DNA of 35,535 nt from an uncultured Oscillospiraceae bacterium (lineage in GTDB: Bacteria > Bacillota > Clostridia > Oscillospirales > Oscillospiraceae), in assembly GCA_944387775.1 (NCBI GenBank), contig CALXGE010000013.1:1-35535 (forward strand), given 5' to 3'. Shown piece after piece: positions 1 to 6,944 of this stretch. The notes beneath the pieces are model-generated. The model was given only the letters and a program-made list of their open reading frames with translations. It had not been told where the DNA came from and made no database searches. The position numbers and the translations under genes were made by a program. How positions within the stretch are numbered: the first letter of the stretch is position 1; each line of letters opens with the position of its first letter.

Positions 1-827
1 TCAAAGGAGAACACCATGTCCAGCTCGTGGCGGTCCAGACCGCAGAGGTCCTGGGCCTCCTTGGGGGTGACGAACACCGTCTCCCCCACGGTAAAGGCGT
101 CAAATTCGTCCCACACCTTCCGCAGCTCCCGGAGGATCTCGTGGGTGCCCTCCAGGGAGAGATAGTGCTCCGAGCCGGTGAGGGCCAGCTTCTTTTTCCC
201 GTTTTCCAGGTTGTCCTTGTAGAGAATGTTGATGACGTCGCAGCGGAAGCCGGCCACACCCTTCTCCAGCCAGAAGCGCATGATGTCCTTGACCTCTTCC
301 AGCACCGCCGGGTTATGGTAGTTCAGGTCCGCCTGGGTCTTGGCGAAGAGATGGAGGTAGTACTGGCACCGCTGGGGGTCGAACTCCCAGCAGTCCTCAC
401 CGAAGAAGCCGGTCCAGTTGTTGGGGAGCTTTCCGTCCCCCTTCCCGTCGGCCCAGCAGTAGTAGTCGGCGTAGGCGCTGGTCTTGTCCCGGCTCTGGCG
501 GAACCACCAGTGCTCCGTGGAGGTGTGGTTCACCACCAGGTCCATGATGATGCGGATGTTCCGCCGCCGGGCTTCGGCGATGAGGCGCTCCATGTCCGCC
601 ATGGTGCCGTACTCCGGGTTGATGCCCCGGTAGTCGCTGATGTCGTAGCCGTTGTCGGCGTTGGGGGAGCAGTACACCGGGGAGAGCCAGATGGCGTCGG
701 CTCCCAGGTCCCGGATGTGGTCCAGGCGGCTGATGATGCCCGGGATGTCCCCAATGCCGTCCCCGTTGGAGTCCTGAAAGCTCCGGGGGTAGATCTGATA
801 GATGACTGCGTCTTTCCACCATGCCAT
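1..827 (-). CDS. GH13 alpha-glucosidase (oligo-1,6-glucosidase type), C-terminus cut by window edge
   Basis: Glycoside hydrolase of family 13 (oligo-1,6-glucosidase or trehalulose-hydrolase-like), expected to hydrolyse short alpha-glucosides in the cytoplasm. About 275 residues are present. The N-terminus MAWWKDAVIYQIYPRSF is typical of this subfamily. The barrel motifs appear in order: DLVVNH (region I), GFRCDVIN with the nucleophile Asp near residue 198 (region II) and TVGET with the acid/base Glu near residue 246 (region III). The visible sequence ends at ELDMVFSF, just before region IV, so roughly half of the usual ~550 residues lies outside. No signal peptide is seen. The ATG at 827 lies 4 bp after the stop of the GH1 gene, with GGGGAGG overlapping that gene's end, so the two are co-transcribed and probably translationally coupled. 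The family is clear; the exact substrate is not. Confidence 0.93.
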   Translation of the reverse strand, partial: MAWWKDAVIYQIYPRSFQDSNGDGIGDIPGIISRLDHIRDLGADAIWLSPVYCSPNADNGYDISDYRGINPEYGTMADMERLIAEARRRNIRIIMDLVVNHTSTEHWWFRQSRDKTSAYADYYCWADGKGDGKLPNNWTGFFGEDCWEFDPQRCQYYLHLFAKTQADLNYHNPAVLEEVKDIMRFWLEKGVAGFRCDVINILYKDNLENGKKKLALTGSEHYLSLEGTHEILRELRKVWDEFDAFTVGETVFVTPKEAQDLCGLDRHELDMVFSF

Positions 828-831
828 AGGA

Positions 832-2124
832 TCAGACCTCCCCATTTACCGGATAGGACCCGCCGCAGTACTGCTGCCACAGCGCCTCGCTGACGCCTCC
901 CTGGGCGATGACCTGGCGATAGAAGTCGCCGCTGTCCTTTACGGTGCGCTGCTGGGTGTCGTAGTCCACGTGGACCAGGCCGAAGCGGGCGGAGCAGCCC
1001 TCCACCCACTCAAAGTTGTCGCAGAAGCACCAGTGGTAGTACCGCTCCACCGGGAGATCGCTCTTGGAGAGGGCCTCCAGGTGCTGGGCAATGTACCGGG
1101 CGCGGAAGCGGTCGCTGTTGTCACAGGTGCCGTTCTCCGTGATCCAGATGGGCCGGGGCAGAAGGCGGTAGACCTTCCGGCTCACCTCCACGATGCCCTG
1201 GGGGTAGATTTCCCAGCCCAGGTCGTTGACGGGACAGCCCGCCGCCACGCCGTCGGCGGGACCGGAGACGGTGGAGCGGGTGTAGTAGTTCACAGCGTGG
1301 AAGTCGCAGTACTCCCCGGGGACGATGGCGGGATGTTTCCCGATGGGGAAGGACCGGCGGCCCCGGCACATGGCGGCAGTGAGGCTCCCCTGGAACAGCT
1401 GCTCCGCCTTTTCCGACCAGAAGCGGTGGACGGGATTTTTCTCATCCTGGGGGGCAAATACCCGCAGGTGGTTGGCAAAGCTGACCTTGGTGTCGCTGTA
1501 GCCCATCTGGAGCCGGGTCTTGCGGATGAGGCCGTAGGCCTCGATGTGGGCGGCGGTGAGGTTGGTCATCACCCGGCTCATAGCCAGAAAGCTCCGCTTG
1601 CCCGGAGGCCAGGAGCCGTCAAAGTAGCTGTTGAAGGCGTAGACATTGGGCTCGTTGATGGTGATGTACTCGCTGACCAGATCCCCCAGAGCCTCCACTA
1701 CCTTGTGGACGTAGCGAAGATAATAGGTGATGTTGTCGGCCTGTAAGAAGGCACCCTTCTCCTCCAGCCAGAGGGGGTTGCTGAAGTGGTGGAGGGTAAG
1801 GAGAGGCCGGATGCCCCGCTCCAGCATGGCCTGGATCTCCTGGCGGTAGTGGGCAAGGGCCTCCTCGGAGAACACCCCCTCCTCCGGCTCGATGCGGCTC
1901 CACTCCAGGCCGAAGCGGTAGCACTGAAGCCCTATGTCCGCCATCAGCTCCAGGTCCTCCCGCCAGAGGCGGTAGTGCTCTGTGGCCACAGAGGGGTCGC
2001 TGTTATCCTTGATGTACCCACGGCGGTACCAGGCGTACCAGTTGTTGTTCTGATCGCCGCCCTCGATCTGGGTGGCGGCGGTGGCGGCGCCCAGGAGCAT
2101 CCCGGGCTTGAGCGTGAATTCCAT
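832..2124 (-). CDS. GH1 beta-glucosidase
   Basis: Cytoplasmic family 1 glycoside hydrolase, 430 residues, close to the usual 440-480. Landmarks in order are: the N-terminal motif GAATAATQIEG, the YRFGLEWSRIEPEEG strand, TINEPN with the acid/base Glu, and WITENGT with the nucleophile Glu. The C-terminal DNFEWVEGCSARFG matches enzymes acting on non-phosphorylated glucosides; 6-phospho-beta-glucosidases carry a Ser-Lys-Tyr phosphate pocket at this place. That substrate assignment is inference. The ATG at 2124 is chosen because AAAGGAGG lies 8 nt upstream. An in-frame ATG at 2130 is too close to that site, and one at 2193 falls inside the predicted promoter. First gene of a two-gene operon with the GH13 enzyme. 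Confidence 0.93.
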   Translation of the reverse strand: MEFTLKPGMLLGAATAATQIEGGDQNNNWYAWYRRGYIKDNSDPSVATEHYRLWREDLELMADIGLQCYRFGLEWSRIEPEEGVFSEEALAHYRQEIQAMLERGIRPLLTLHHFSNPLWLEEKGAFLQADNITYYLRYVHKVVEALGDLVSEYITINEPNVYAFNSYFDGSWPPGKRSFLAMSRVMTNLTAAHIEAYGLIRKTRLQMGYSDTKVSFANHLRVFAPQDEKNPVHRFWSEKAEQLFQGSLTAAMCRGRRSFPIGKHPAIVPGEYCDFHAVNYYTRSTVSGPADGVAAGCPVNDLGWEIYPQGIVEVSRKVYRLLPRPIWITENGTCDNSDRFRARYIAQHLEALSKSDLPVERYYHWCFCDNFEWVEGCSARFGLVHVDYDTQQRTVKDSGDFYRQVIAQGGVSEALWQQYCGGSYPVNGEV

Positions 2125-2164
2125 AGGCATGTCCTCCTTTTCCTGTCCCTCCTGCTTTTTCCTT

Positions 2165-2193
2165 ATTGTACGGCGGCGGAGGGATTTTGGCAA
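2165..2193 (-). promoter_or_regulatory. Sigma-A promoter for the GH1-GH13 operon
   Basis: Reading the minus strand, TTGCCA (2193-2188) and TACAAT (2170-2165) are separated by exactly 17 nt. The pair lies about 40 nt upstream of the chosen GH1 start and downstream of the copA terminator. It also argues against the upstream in-frame ATG at 2193. No obvious catabolite-repression or operator palindrome was recognised nearby. Confidence 0.6.
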
Positions 2194-2259
2194 TACGGCT
2201 TTTCCCTAAGACGGCTGGGAATGGAAAAAGGTTCCGCCCCGCCGGTTTGCATCCAAGTA

Positions 2260-2303
2260 AAAAGGGAGGTCCGGGCGGCATATGCCGCCCGGACCTCCCT
2301 TTT
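2260..2303 (-). terminator. Intrinsic terminator of the csoR-copA operon
   Basis: A perfect 44-nt palindrome (22 bp per arm, centred between 2281 and 2282) with GC-rich core lies 19 nt beyond the copA stop. On the minus strand it ends in a run of five T. It separates the copper operon from the downstream GH1 promoter. Its symmetry could allow some termination in the other direction as well. Confidence 0.8.
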
Positions 2304-2322
2304 CATTTGCGTGCTGTGCAGC

Positions 2323-2526
2323 TTACCGGACCTCGGTGACGGTGTAGCCCGCGTCGGTAACGGCCTTGCTGAGGGCCGCGGCGTCCGCCTGGCCGGTGAC
2401 GGCGGCGGTGCCCTTCTCCAGGTCCACGGTGACGGCGGTGACGCCGGCCACGGCCTTCAGGGCGTTTTCCACCCGGGCCTGGCAGTGGGCGCACATCATG
2501 CCCTCAATCTTCAGTACAGTTTCCAT
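2323..2526 (-). CDS. Possible free CopZ-like copper chaperone from an internal in-frame start in copA
   Basis: The last 67 codons of copA form a complete HMA copper-binding domain beginning METVLKIEGMMCAHC, the usual size of a stand-alone CopZ. Directly upstream, inside the copA reading frame, is AAGGAGG (2543-2537) followed 10 nt later by ATG (2526). This arrangement looks like a normal gene start that has been fused in frame to copA. The sequence shows the site and the domain. That ribosomes use it, giving both a CopA-CopZ fusion and free CopZ, is inference. The alternative is a recent gene fusion in which the old ribosome binding site is only a relic encoding Gly-Gly-Asn-Asn. Confidence 0.45.
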   Translation of the reverse strand: METVLKIEGMMCAHCQARVENALKAVAGVTAVTVDLEKGTAAVTGQADAAALSKAVTDAGYTVTEVR

Positions 2527-4890
2527 CGTATTGTTTCCTCCTTGTTCAATTGATGTGGTCTCCTGTGCCGCCTCCTCCGCCGCCAGAGGACAGCTCCCCT
2601 GGCAGGCCGGGGCGGCGGCGCGGAATTTACTCTTGAAAAAGCGCAGGCGCAGGGCGTTGGTCACCACGCATACGCTGCTGAGACTCATGGCGGCGGCGGC
2701 AAACATGGGGTCCAGCTGCCAGTTCAGCAGGGGGTAAAATACCCCGGCAGCCAGGGGAATTCCCAGGCTGTTGTAGAAGAATGCCCAGAAGAGGTTCTCC
2801 TTGATGTTGCGGATGGTAGCCCGGCTGAGCTCCACCGCGGCGGCGGCGTCCAGAAGATCCGACTTCATGAGCACGATGTCGGCGCTCTCCATGGCCACGT
2901 CGGTGCCCGCCCCGATGGCGAGGCCCACGTCGGCACGGACCAGGGCGGGAGCGTCGTTGATGCCGTCGCCCACCATGGCCACCTTCTTTCCCTGGGCCTG
3001 GAGCTCACGGATCTTGGCCTCCTTGTCCTGGGGCAGCACCTCCGCCAGAACGCTGGTGACCTCCAGCTGGCGGCCGATGGCCTGGGCAGTGCGCTGGTTG
3101 TCGCCGGTGAGCATTACCACGTCCAGACCCAGCTTCCGGAAGGCGGCCACCGCGTCGGCGCTGGTGGCCTTGGGGGTGTCCGCCACGGCAATGAGGCCCA
3201 GAAGGCTGGTGCCCTTGGCGAAGTAGAGGGGTGTCTTGCCCTCCTCTGCCAGGGCCTCCGCCTTCTCTGTCCAATCGGCCAGGGAGACGCCCGCCTCCTC
3301 CATCATCTGACGGTTGCCGGCAAGGCACATAGCGCCGCCCAGAGAGGCCTTGACGCCCCGGCCGTGGACGGCGGCAAAGTCTGTCACCGCTGCCCGGGGC
3401 AGGCCCCTTGTTGTGGCAGCCTCCACGATGGCGGCGGCCAGGGGGTGCTCCGAGGGGGCCTCCAGGCTGGCGGCCAGACCCAGCAGGGCGTCCTCTGAGA
3501 GGCCCTGGGCCGGTAGAATGTCAGTGACCTGGGGCTTGCCCTGGGTGAGGGTGCCGGTCTTGTCCAGCACCACGGTGTCCACAGACCGCAGGGCCTCCAG
3601 GGCCTCGGCGGACTTGATGAGGATGCCGTTTTCCGCCCCCTTGCCGGTACCCACCATGATGGCCACCGGGGTGGCAAGGCCCAGGGCGCAGGGGCAGGAG
3701 ATCACCAGCACCGACACTCCGGCGGTGATGGCCTTGGCGGCGTCGTAGCCGCTGGCAAAGAACCACACCACGGCGGTGATGGCGGCAATGGTCATCACCA
3801 CCGGTACGAACACGCCCGCCACCTTGTCGGCCAGCTTGGCGATAGGGGCTTTCGAGGAGGATGCCTCCTCCACCAGGCGGATCATCTGGGCCAGGGTGGT
3901 GTCCTCCCCCACCCGCAATGCCTCAAAGGTAAAGAAGCCGGAGCGGTTGATGGAGGCGGCGGCCACCTTGTCGCCGGGTCCCTTATCCACCGGCAGACTC
4001 TCGCCGGTGAGGGCACTCTCGTCCACGGCGGAGCTGCCCTCCAGCACCACGCCGTCCACCGGGATGGCCTGGCCGGGCCGCACCACCACGTGGTCCCCTA
4101 CCCGGACCTCCTCCACGGGGATCTCCACCTCCGCCCCGTCCCGGAGGACAGTGGCGGTCTTGGGGGAGAGGTCCATGAGCCGGGCGATGGCGGCGCCGGT
4201 CTTGCCCTTGGACCGGGTCTCCAGGAACTTGCCCAGGGTGATGAGGGTGAGAATCATGCCCGCGGACTCAAAGTAGAGGTCCATATGGTACTGCTCCACC
4301 GTGGCCCAGTCCCCGTGGCCCATGGCCCAGCTCATGCGGAAGAGGGAGAAGAGCCCGTAGACCACGGCGGCGGCGGAGCCTACGGCGATGAGGGAGTCCA
4401 TGTTGGGGGCCCCCTTGAAGAGGGTCTTGAACCCCACCTTGTAGTACTTGTCGTTGAGATACATAATGGGCAGGGTCAGCAGCAGCTGGGTGAGAGCGAA
4501 GGTGACGGCATTCTCCCTCCCCATGAGAAAGCCCGGCAGCGGGGCCCCCAGCATGTGGCCCATGGCGATGTAGAAGAGGGGGATGAGAAAGACGAAAGAC
4601 CAGATGAGGCGGTGCTTCATCTGCCGGATCTCCTCCGCCATGGCGTCGTCCCGACGGGTTTCCTGCTTCTTTCCTCCTCCGCCGGGGAGGGACGCGCCAT
4701 ACCCCGCGGCGGTGACGGAGCGGATGATCTCCTCCGGGGAGAGAGCCTTCTCGTCGTAGGTCACCTGCATGGACCCGGAGAGAAGATTCACATTGACAGC
4801 GGACACCCCTGCCAGCTTGCCCACCGCTTTTTCCACGTGGGCGGAGCAGGCGGAGCAGGTCATGCCCGTTACGGTAAAGGTCTGTTTCAT
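2323..4890 (-). CDS. copA: Copper-exporting P1B-type ATPase with C-terminal CopZ-like domain
   Basis: ATP-driven Cu(I) efflux pump in the cytoplasmic membrane, 855 residues. It has an N-terminal heavy-metal-associated domain with GMTCSAC (Cys12, Cys15), then membrane helices and the actuator TGES near residue 296. The metal-selective CPC motif in ISCPCALG lies near 397 and the phosphorylation site DKTGTLT near 443. The P1B-specific SEHP and the hinge GDGIND follow. After the last helix pair comes a linker of about 35 residues rich in Ala and Glu, then a second HMA domain (GMMCAHC, Cys800 and Cys803). Most CopA proteins carry their HMA domains at the N-terminus only, so the C-terminal copy is notable; an internal start for it is listed separately. 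Cotranscribed with csoR 31 nt upstream, so expected to be induced by copper. Confidence 0.97.
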   Translation of the reverse strand: MKQTFTVTGMTCSACSAHVEKAVGKLAGVSAVNVNLLSGSMQVTYDEKALSPEEIIRSVTAAGYGASLPGGGGKKQETRRDDAMAEEIRQMKHRLIWSFVFLIPLFYIAMGHMLGAPLPGFLMGRENAVTFALTQLLLTLPIMYLNDKYYKVGFKTLFKGAPNMDSLIAVGSAAAVVYGLFSLFRMSWAMGHGDWATVEQYHMDLYFESAGMILTLITLGKFLETRSKGKTGAAIARLMDLSPKTATVLRDGAEVEIPVEEVRVGDHVVVRPGQAIPVDGVVLEGSSAVDESALTGESLPVDKGPGDKVAAASINRSGFFTFEALRVGEDTTLAQMIRLVEEASSSKAPIAKLADKVAGVFVPVVMTIAAITAVVWFFASGYDAAKAITAGVSVLVISCPCALGLATPVAIMVGTGKGAENGILIKSAEALEALRSVDTVVLDKTGTLTQGKPQVTDILPAQGLSEDALLGLAASLEAPSEHPLAAAIVEAATTRGLPRAAVTDFAAVHGRGVKASLGGAMCLAGNRQMMEEAGVSLADWTEKAEALAEEGKTPLYFAKGTSLLGLIAVADTPKATSADAVAAFRKLGLDVVMLTGDNQRTAQAIGRQLEVTSVLAEVLPQDKEAKIRELQAQGKKVAMVGDGINDAPALVRADVGLAIGAGTDVAMESADIVLMKSDLLDAAAAVELSRATIRNIKENLFWAFFYNSLGIPLAAGVFYPLLNWQLDPMFAAAAMSLSSVCVVTNALRLRFFKSKFRAAAPACQGSCPLAAEEAAQETTSIEQGGNNTMETVLKIEGMMCAHCQARVENALKAVAGVTAVTVDLEKGTAAVTGQADAAALSKAVTDAGYTVTEVR
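2537..2543 (-). promoter_or_regulatory. Internal Shine-Dalgarno sequence inside copA
   Basis: AAGGAGG is a full match to the anti-SD core. It sits in the linker between the ATPase and the C-terminal HMA domain, 10 nt before an in-frame ATG at 2526. It is the only clear evidence for separate translation of the CopZ-like domain. Confidence 0.5.
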
Positions 4891-4921
4891 AGTCGTTTCC
4901 AGCTTTCTTTGGAATGAGAGA

Positions 4922-5215
4922 TCACTTCATCAGCTTCTGCAGAGTGGTCACCAGCTCGTCGATGACCTGGTCGTCCCCCTGCCGGATGCCGTCGGCCACG
5001 CAGGTGCGGATGTGCTCGGAGAGGAGCTCCTTGCTGAAGCTGTTGAGGGCGGCGCCCACGGCGGACACCTGCACCAGGATATCCACGCAGTAGGCATCCC
5101 GCTGGAGCATCTCCCGGAGCCCCCGGACCTGACCTTCGATGCGGCTGAGGCGGTTGGTCAGCTTCTTGAGCTCCTCGTCGCTGCGGTGGCGTTTCTTTTC
5201 ACAATCACAGGGCAT
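4922..5215 (-). CDS. csoR: CsoR-family copper-sensing repressor
   Basis: All-alpha DUF156-family repressor, 97 residues, that releases DNA when Cu(I) binds. The three expected ligands are visible as Cys43 (AYCVDIL), His68 (SEHIR) and Cys72 (RTCV), the Cys-His-Cys set of true copper sensors. The core NRLSRIEGQVRGL is typical of the family. An extra Cys pair (CDC, residues 3-5) lies at the N-terminus. The ATG at 5215 is used because AGGAGG lies 8 nt upstream; the frame stays open further upstream but that stretch contains the promoter and operators. First gene of the operon with copA, so it should repress its own transcription. Confidence 0.95.
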   Translation of the reverse strand: MPCDCEKKRHRSDEELKKLTNRLSRIEGQVRGLREMLQRDAYCVDILVQVSAVGAALNSFSKELLSEHIRTCVADGIRQGDDQVIDELVTTLQKLMK

Positions 5216-5220
5216 ATCAT

Positions 5221-5237
5221 ATACCTCCTGGGGGTAT
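5221..5237 (-). promoter_or_regulatory. CsoR-like operator 2 (overlaps csoR ribosome binding site)
   Basis: A 17-nt near-palindrome of the form ATACC-N7-GGTAT whose plus-strand sequence matches the other copy at 5255-5271 in 15 of 17 positions; the copies are centred 34 nt apart. It includes the csoR Shine-Dalgarno sequence, so bound repressor would cover the start region. The resemblance to known firmicute CsoR sites is from memory; binding is inferred. Confidence 0.55.
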
Positions 5238-5249
5238 TTTCTGATAGGC

Positions 5250-5278
5250 AGTATATACCCCTTGGGGGTATTTGTCAA
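5250..5278 (-). promoter_or_regulatory. csoR-copA promoter with CsoR operator 1 filling the spacer
   Basis: On the minus strand TTGACA (5278-5273) and TATACT (5255-5250) are separated by exactly 17 nt, a near-consensus housekeeping promoter. The spacer is almost entirely the palindrome ATACCCCTTGGGGGTAT (5255-5271 as read on plus). A repressor bound there would block polymerase directly, which fits copper-induced expression. The -35 and -10 boxes and the repeat are direct observations; the regulator assignment comes from the adjacent csoR. Confidence 0.8.
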
Positions 5279-5283
5279 GGGGC

Positions 5284-5330
5284 AAAAAAGCCCCGACGGA
5301 GACGGCGGCCAAAGCCGCGCCCGTCGGGGC
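5284..5330 (-). terminator. Terminator of spoVAD-spoVAE
   Basis: On the minus strand, arms GCCCCGACGG and CCGTCGGGGC (5330-5321 and 5299-5290) enclose a second small GC-rich stem and are followed by six T (5289-5284). It lies 31 nt past the spoVAE stop and insulates the copper promoter from sporulation transcription. Confidence 0.85.
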
Positions 5331-5360
5331 GAAGGAGGAACCGAAAACAAGGGGGGCGTG

Positions 5361-5717
5361 CTACCGCTTCTCCCCCGGCCGGAACACCAGGGCAGCGATG
5401 GCGGCGAAGATCACCGCCGCGGCGATGCCGCCGGCGGTGGCGGTGAGGCCGCCGGTGAGGATCCCCAGCCAGCCCTGCTCCGCCACGGCCTTCTCAACCC
5501 CCTTGGCCAGACTGGAGCCAAAGCCCGTCAGAGGCACAGACGCTCCTGCACCCCCCCATTCCGCAATGGGCGCATACACACCGATGGCCTCCAAAAACAC
5601 GCCGGTCACTACATACCCCGTCAGGATACGGGCGGGGGTAAGCTTGGTTTTGTCGATGAAAATCTGTCCGATGACACATAGGATGCCGCCGCACAGGAAC
5701 GCATTGAGATACTGCAT
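5361..5717 (-). CDS. spoVAE: Stage V sporulation protein AE
   Basis: Small integral membrane protein of the SpoVA channel, which moves dipicolinic acid into the forespore and releases it during germination. 118 residues, the normal size for SpoVAE(b). The N-terminus MQYLNAFLCGGILCVIGQIF and the following IDKTKLTPARIL are strongly characteristic. Three or four hydrophobic segments are visible, with the last near the C-terminus before a basic tail. The ATG at 5717 has GGGGAGG 8 nt upstream; a longer open frame extends into spoVAD and is not used. It follows spoVAD by 31 nt in the same transcript. The usual third member, spoVAC, is not adjacent. Confidence 0.95.
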   Translation of the reverse strand: MQYLNAFLCGGILCVIGQIFIDKTKLTPARILTGYVVTGVFLEAIGVYAPIAEWGGAGASVPLTGFGSSLAKGVEKAVAEQGWLGILTGGLTATAGGIAAAVIFAAIAALVFRPGEKR

Positions 5718-5748
5718 ACATACGTCCTCCCCGGAGGCTGGGCCTCCG

Positions 5749-6774
5749 TTACGATTGGATAGTCTCTGCCGCCTGGATGCAGACGGCGTGGCAGATACCG
5801 GGGATACTCTCGCCCTGGGAAGTGGAAACTGGGGAGAGGAGGGCCCCGGTGGGGGCAAATAAGATTTTTTTCCATGCGCCTTCCTCCATTTTTCTCAGCA
5901 GGTAGCCGCAGAGCACCGAGGCCGAGCAGCCGCAGCCGCTGGCTCCGGCGTGCATGTCCTGCTTTTCAATGTCGTAGAGCAGCATGCCGCAGTCCAGGTA
6001 ATTTTTCCCCATGTCCACGCCCTCCCGAGCAAAGAGGTCGGTGACGATCTGGTGACCCAGAACCCCCAGGTCCCCGGTGAGGACCAGATCGTAGTCCTCC
6101 GGGGTGGTTCCTGTGGAGGCAAAGTGGGCCTGGAGGGTGTCGAAGGCCGCCGGGGCCATGGCGGCGCCCATGTTGTTGGCGTCAGTGACTCCCAGGTCCA
6201 CGATGCGCCCACAGGTGACGGCGGTAACCGCCAGGGTGGCCTTTTCCGCTCCCAAGAGACAGCAGCCGGAGGCGGTGGCGGTCCACTGGGCGGTGGGAGT
6301 CCGCTGGCTGCCGTAGGGTACGGGCATGCGGTACTGCCGCTCGGCGGTACAAAAGTGGCTGGAGGTCATGGTCCCTACCCGCTGAGCAAAGCCGCCGGAC
6401 ACCAGCAGCGACCCCAGCGCCAGGGATTCCCCCATGGTGGAGCAGGCTCCGTAGAGACCGAAAAAGGGGATGCGGAAGGACCGAAGGCCAAAGGAGGTGC
6501 CGATGCACTGGTTGAGAAGATCCCCGGCCAGCACGAAATTCAGGTCCTCCGGCTGAAGGCGGGCCTTTTCCAGAGCCAGGGTCAGGGCGGTCTTCTGCAT
6601 GGTGCTCTCCGCCTTCTCCCAGGTTTTTTCACCGAAAAAGCTGTCGTCGCACAGGTGGTCGAACCAGGGAGCCAGAGGTCCCAGGCCCTCCTGGCGGCCG
6701 CCAACAGCGGCGTGGGATATAATATAGGCAGGCCAAGTGAGAGAGATGGTCCGGCCTGCGGGGGGAGTGTTCAA
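5749..6774 (-). CDS. spoVAD: Stage V sporulation protein AD (dipicolinate-binding), TTG start
   Basis: Peripheral SpoVA subunit with a thiolase-like fold that binds dipicolinic acid in the Bacillus subtilis system. 341 residues, against about 338 in the family. Typical segments are YIISHAAVGG, the acidic DDSFFGEKTWEKAE, the LYGACSTMGES loop and the C-terminal GASGCGCSA. The start is a TTG at 6774 because GGGAGG lies 8 nt upstream and this gives the family length. Starting at the upstream ATG (6852) would add 26 unlike residues and would place the start in the -35 element of the predicted promoter. Followed by spoVAE; divergent from the zinc-ribbon gene at 6945. Expression in the forespore is expected. 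Confidence 0.95.
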   Translation of the reverse strand: MNTPPAGRTISLTWPAYIISHAAVGGRQEGLGPLAPWFDHLCDDSFFGEKTWEKAESTMQKTALTLALEKARLQPEDLNFVLAGDLLNQCIGTSFGLRSFRIPFFGLYGACSTMGESLALGSLLVSGGFAQRVGTMTSSHFCTAERQYRMPVPYGSQRTPTAQWTATASGCCLLGAEKATLAVTAVTCGRIVDLGVTDANNMGAAMAPAAFDTLQAHFASTGTTPEDYDLVLTGDLGVLGHQIVTDLFAREGVDMGKNYLDCGMLLYDIEKQDMHAGASGCGCSASVLCGYLLRKMEEGAWKKILFAPTGALLSPVSTSQGESIPGICHAVCIQAAETIQS

Positions 6775-6825
6775 GGGCGTCGCCTCCCGAATGAGAAAAA
6801 TTTCCGCAGCGTTGCGGTACAGTCC

Positions 6826-6854
6826 TAGTATGCCCAACCGGGAAAAAATCATAA
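6826..6854 (-). promoter_or_regulatory. Forespore (sigma-G/F-like) promoter for spoVAD-spoVAE
   Basis: Minus strand: TTATG (6854-6850), 17 nt, then CATACTA (6832-6826). The -10 matches the sigma-G pattern CATnHTA completely and the -35 differs from GHATR by one base. It lies about 50 nt before the TTG start. Promoter class is assigned from recalled Bacillus consensus and from the gene's role. A similar element precedes the SpoVAF-like gene at 20080-20109. Confidence 0.55.
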
Positions 6855-6882
6855 GTATGATTTTAAAATTTGCCGGGAGGAC

Positions 6883-6911
6883 TGGAAAACAGGCCCAGGA
6901 TATCGTATAAT
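6883..6911 (+). promoter_or_regulatory. Sigma-A promoter for the zinc-ribbon/nhaC operon
   Basis: TGGAAA (6883-6888), 17 nt, then a perfect TATAAT (6906-6911), 33 nt before the ATG at 6945. The -35 matches consensus in four of six positions. It is divergent from the spoVAD promoter. Confidence 0.6.
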
Positions 6912-6944
6912 AAACAGAATGCTTTGACCGAGGAGGGTCTTTCC

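Noticed and set aside
2260..2303. 44-nt perfect palindrome considered as an operator or mobile-element end
   Set aside because: Position just past copA and a T-run on the minus strand make an intrinsic terminator the simpler reading.
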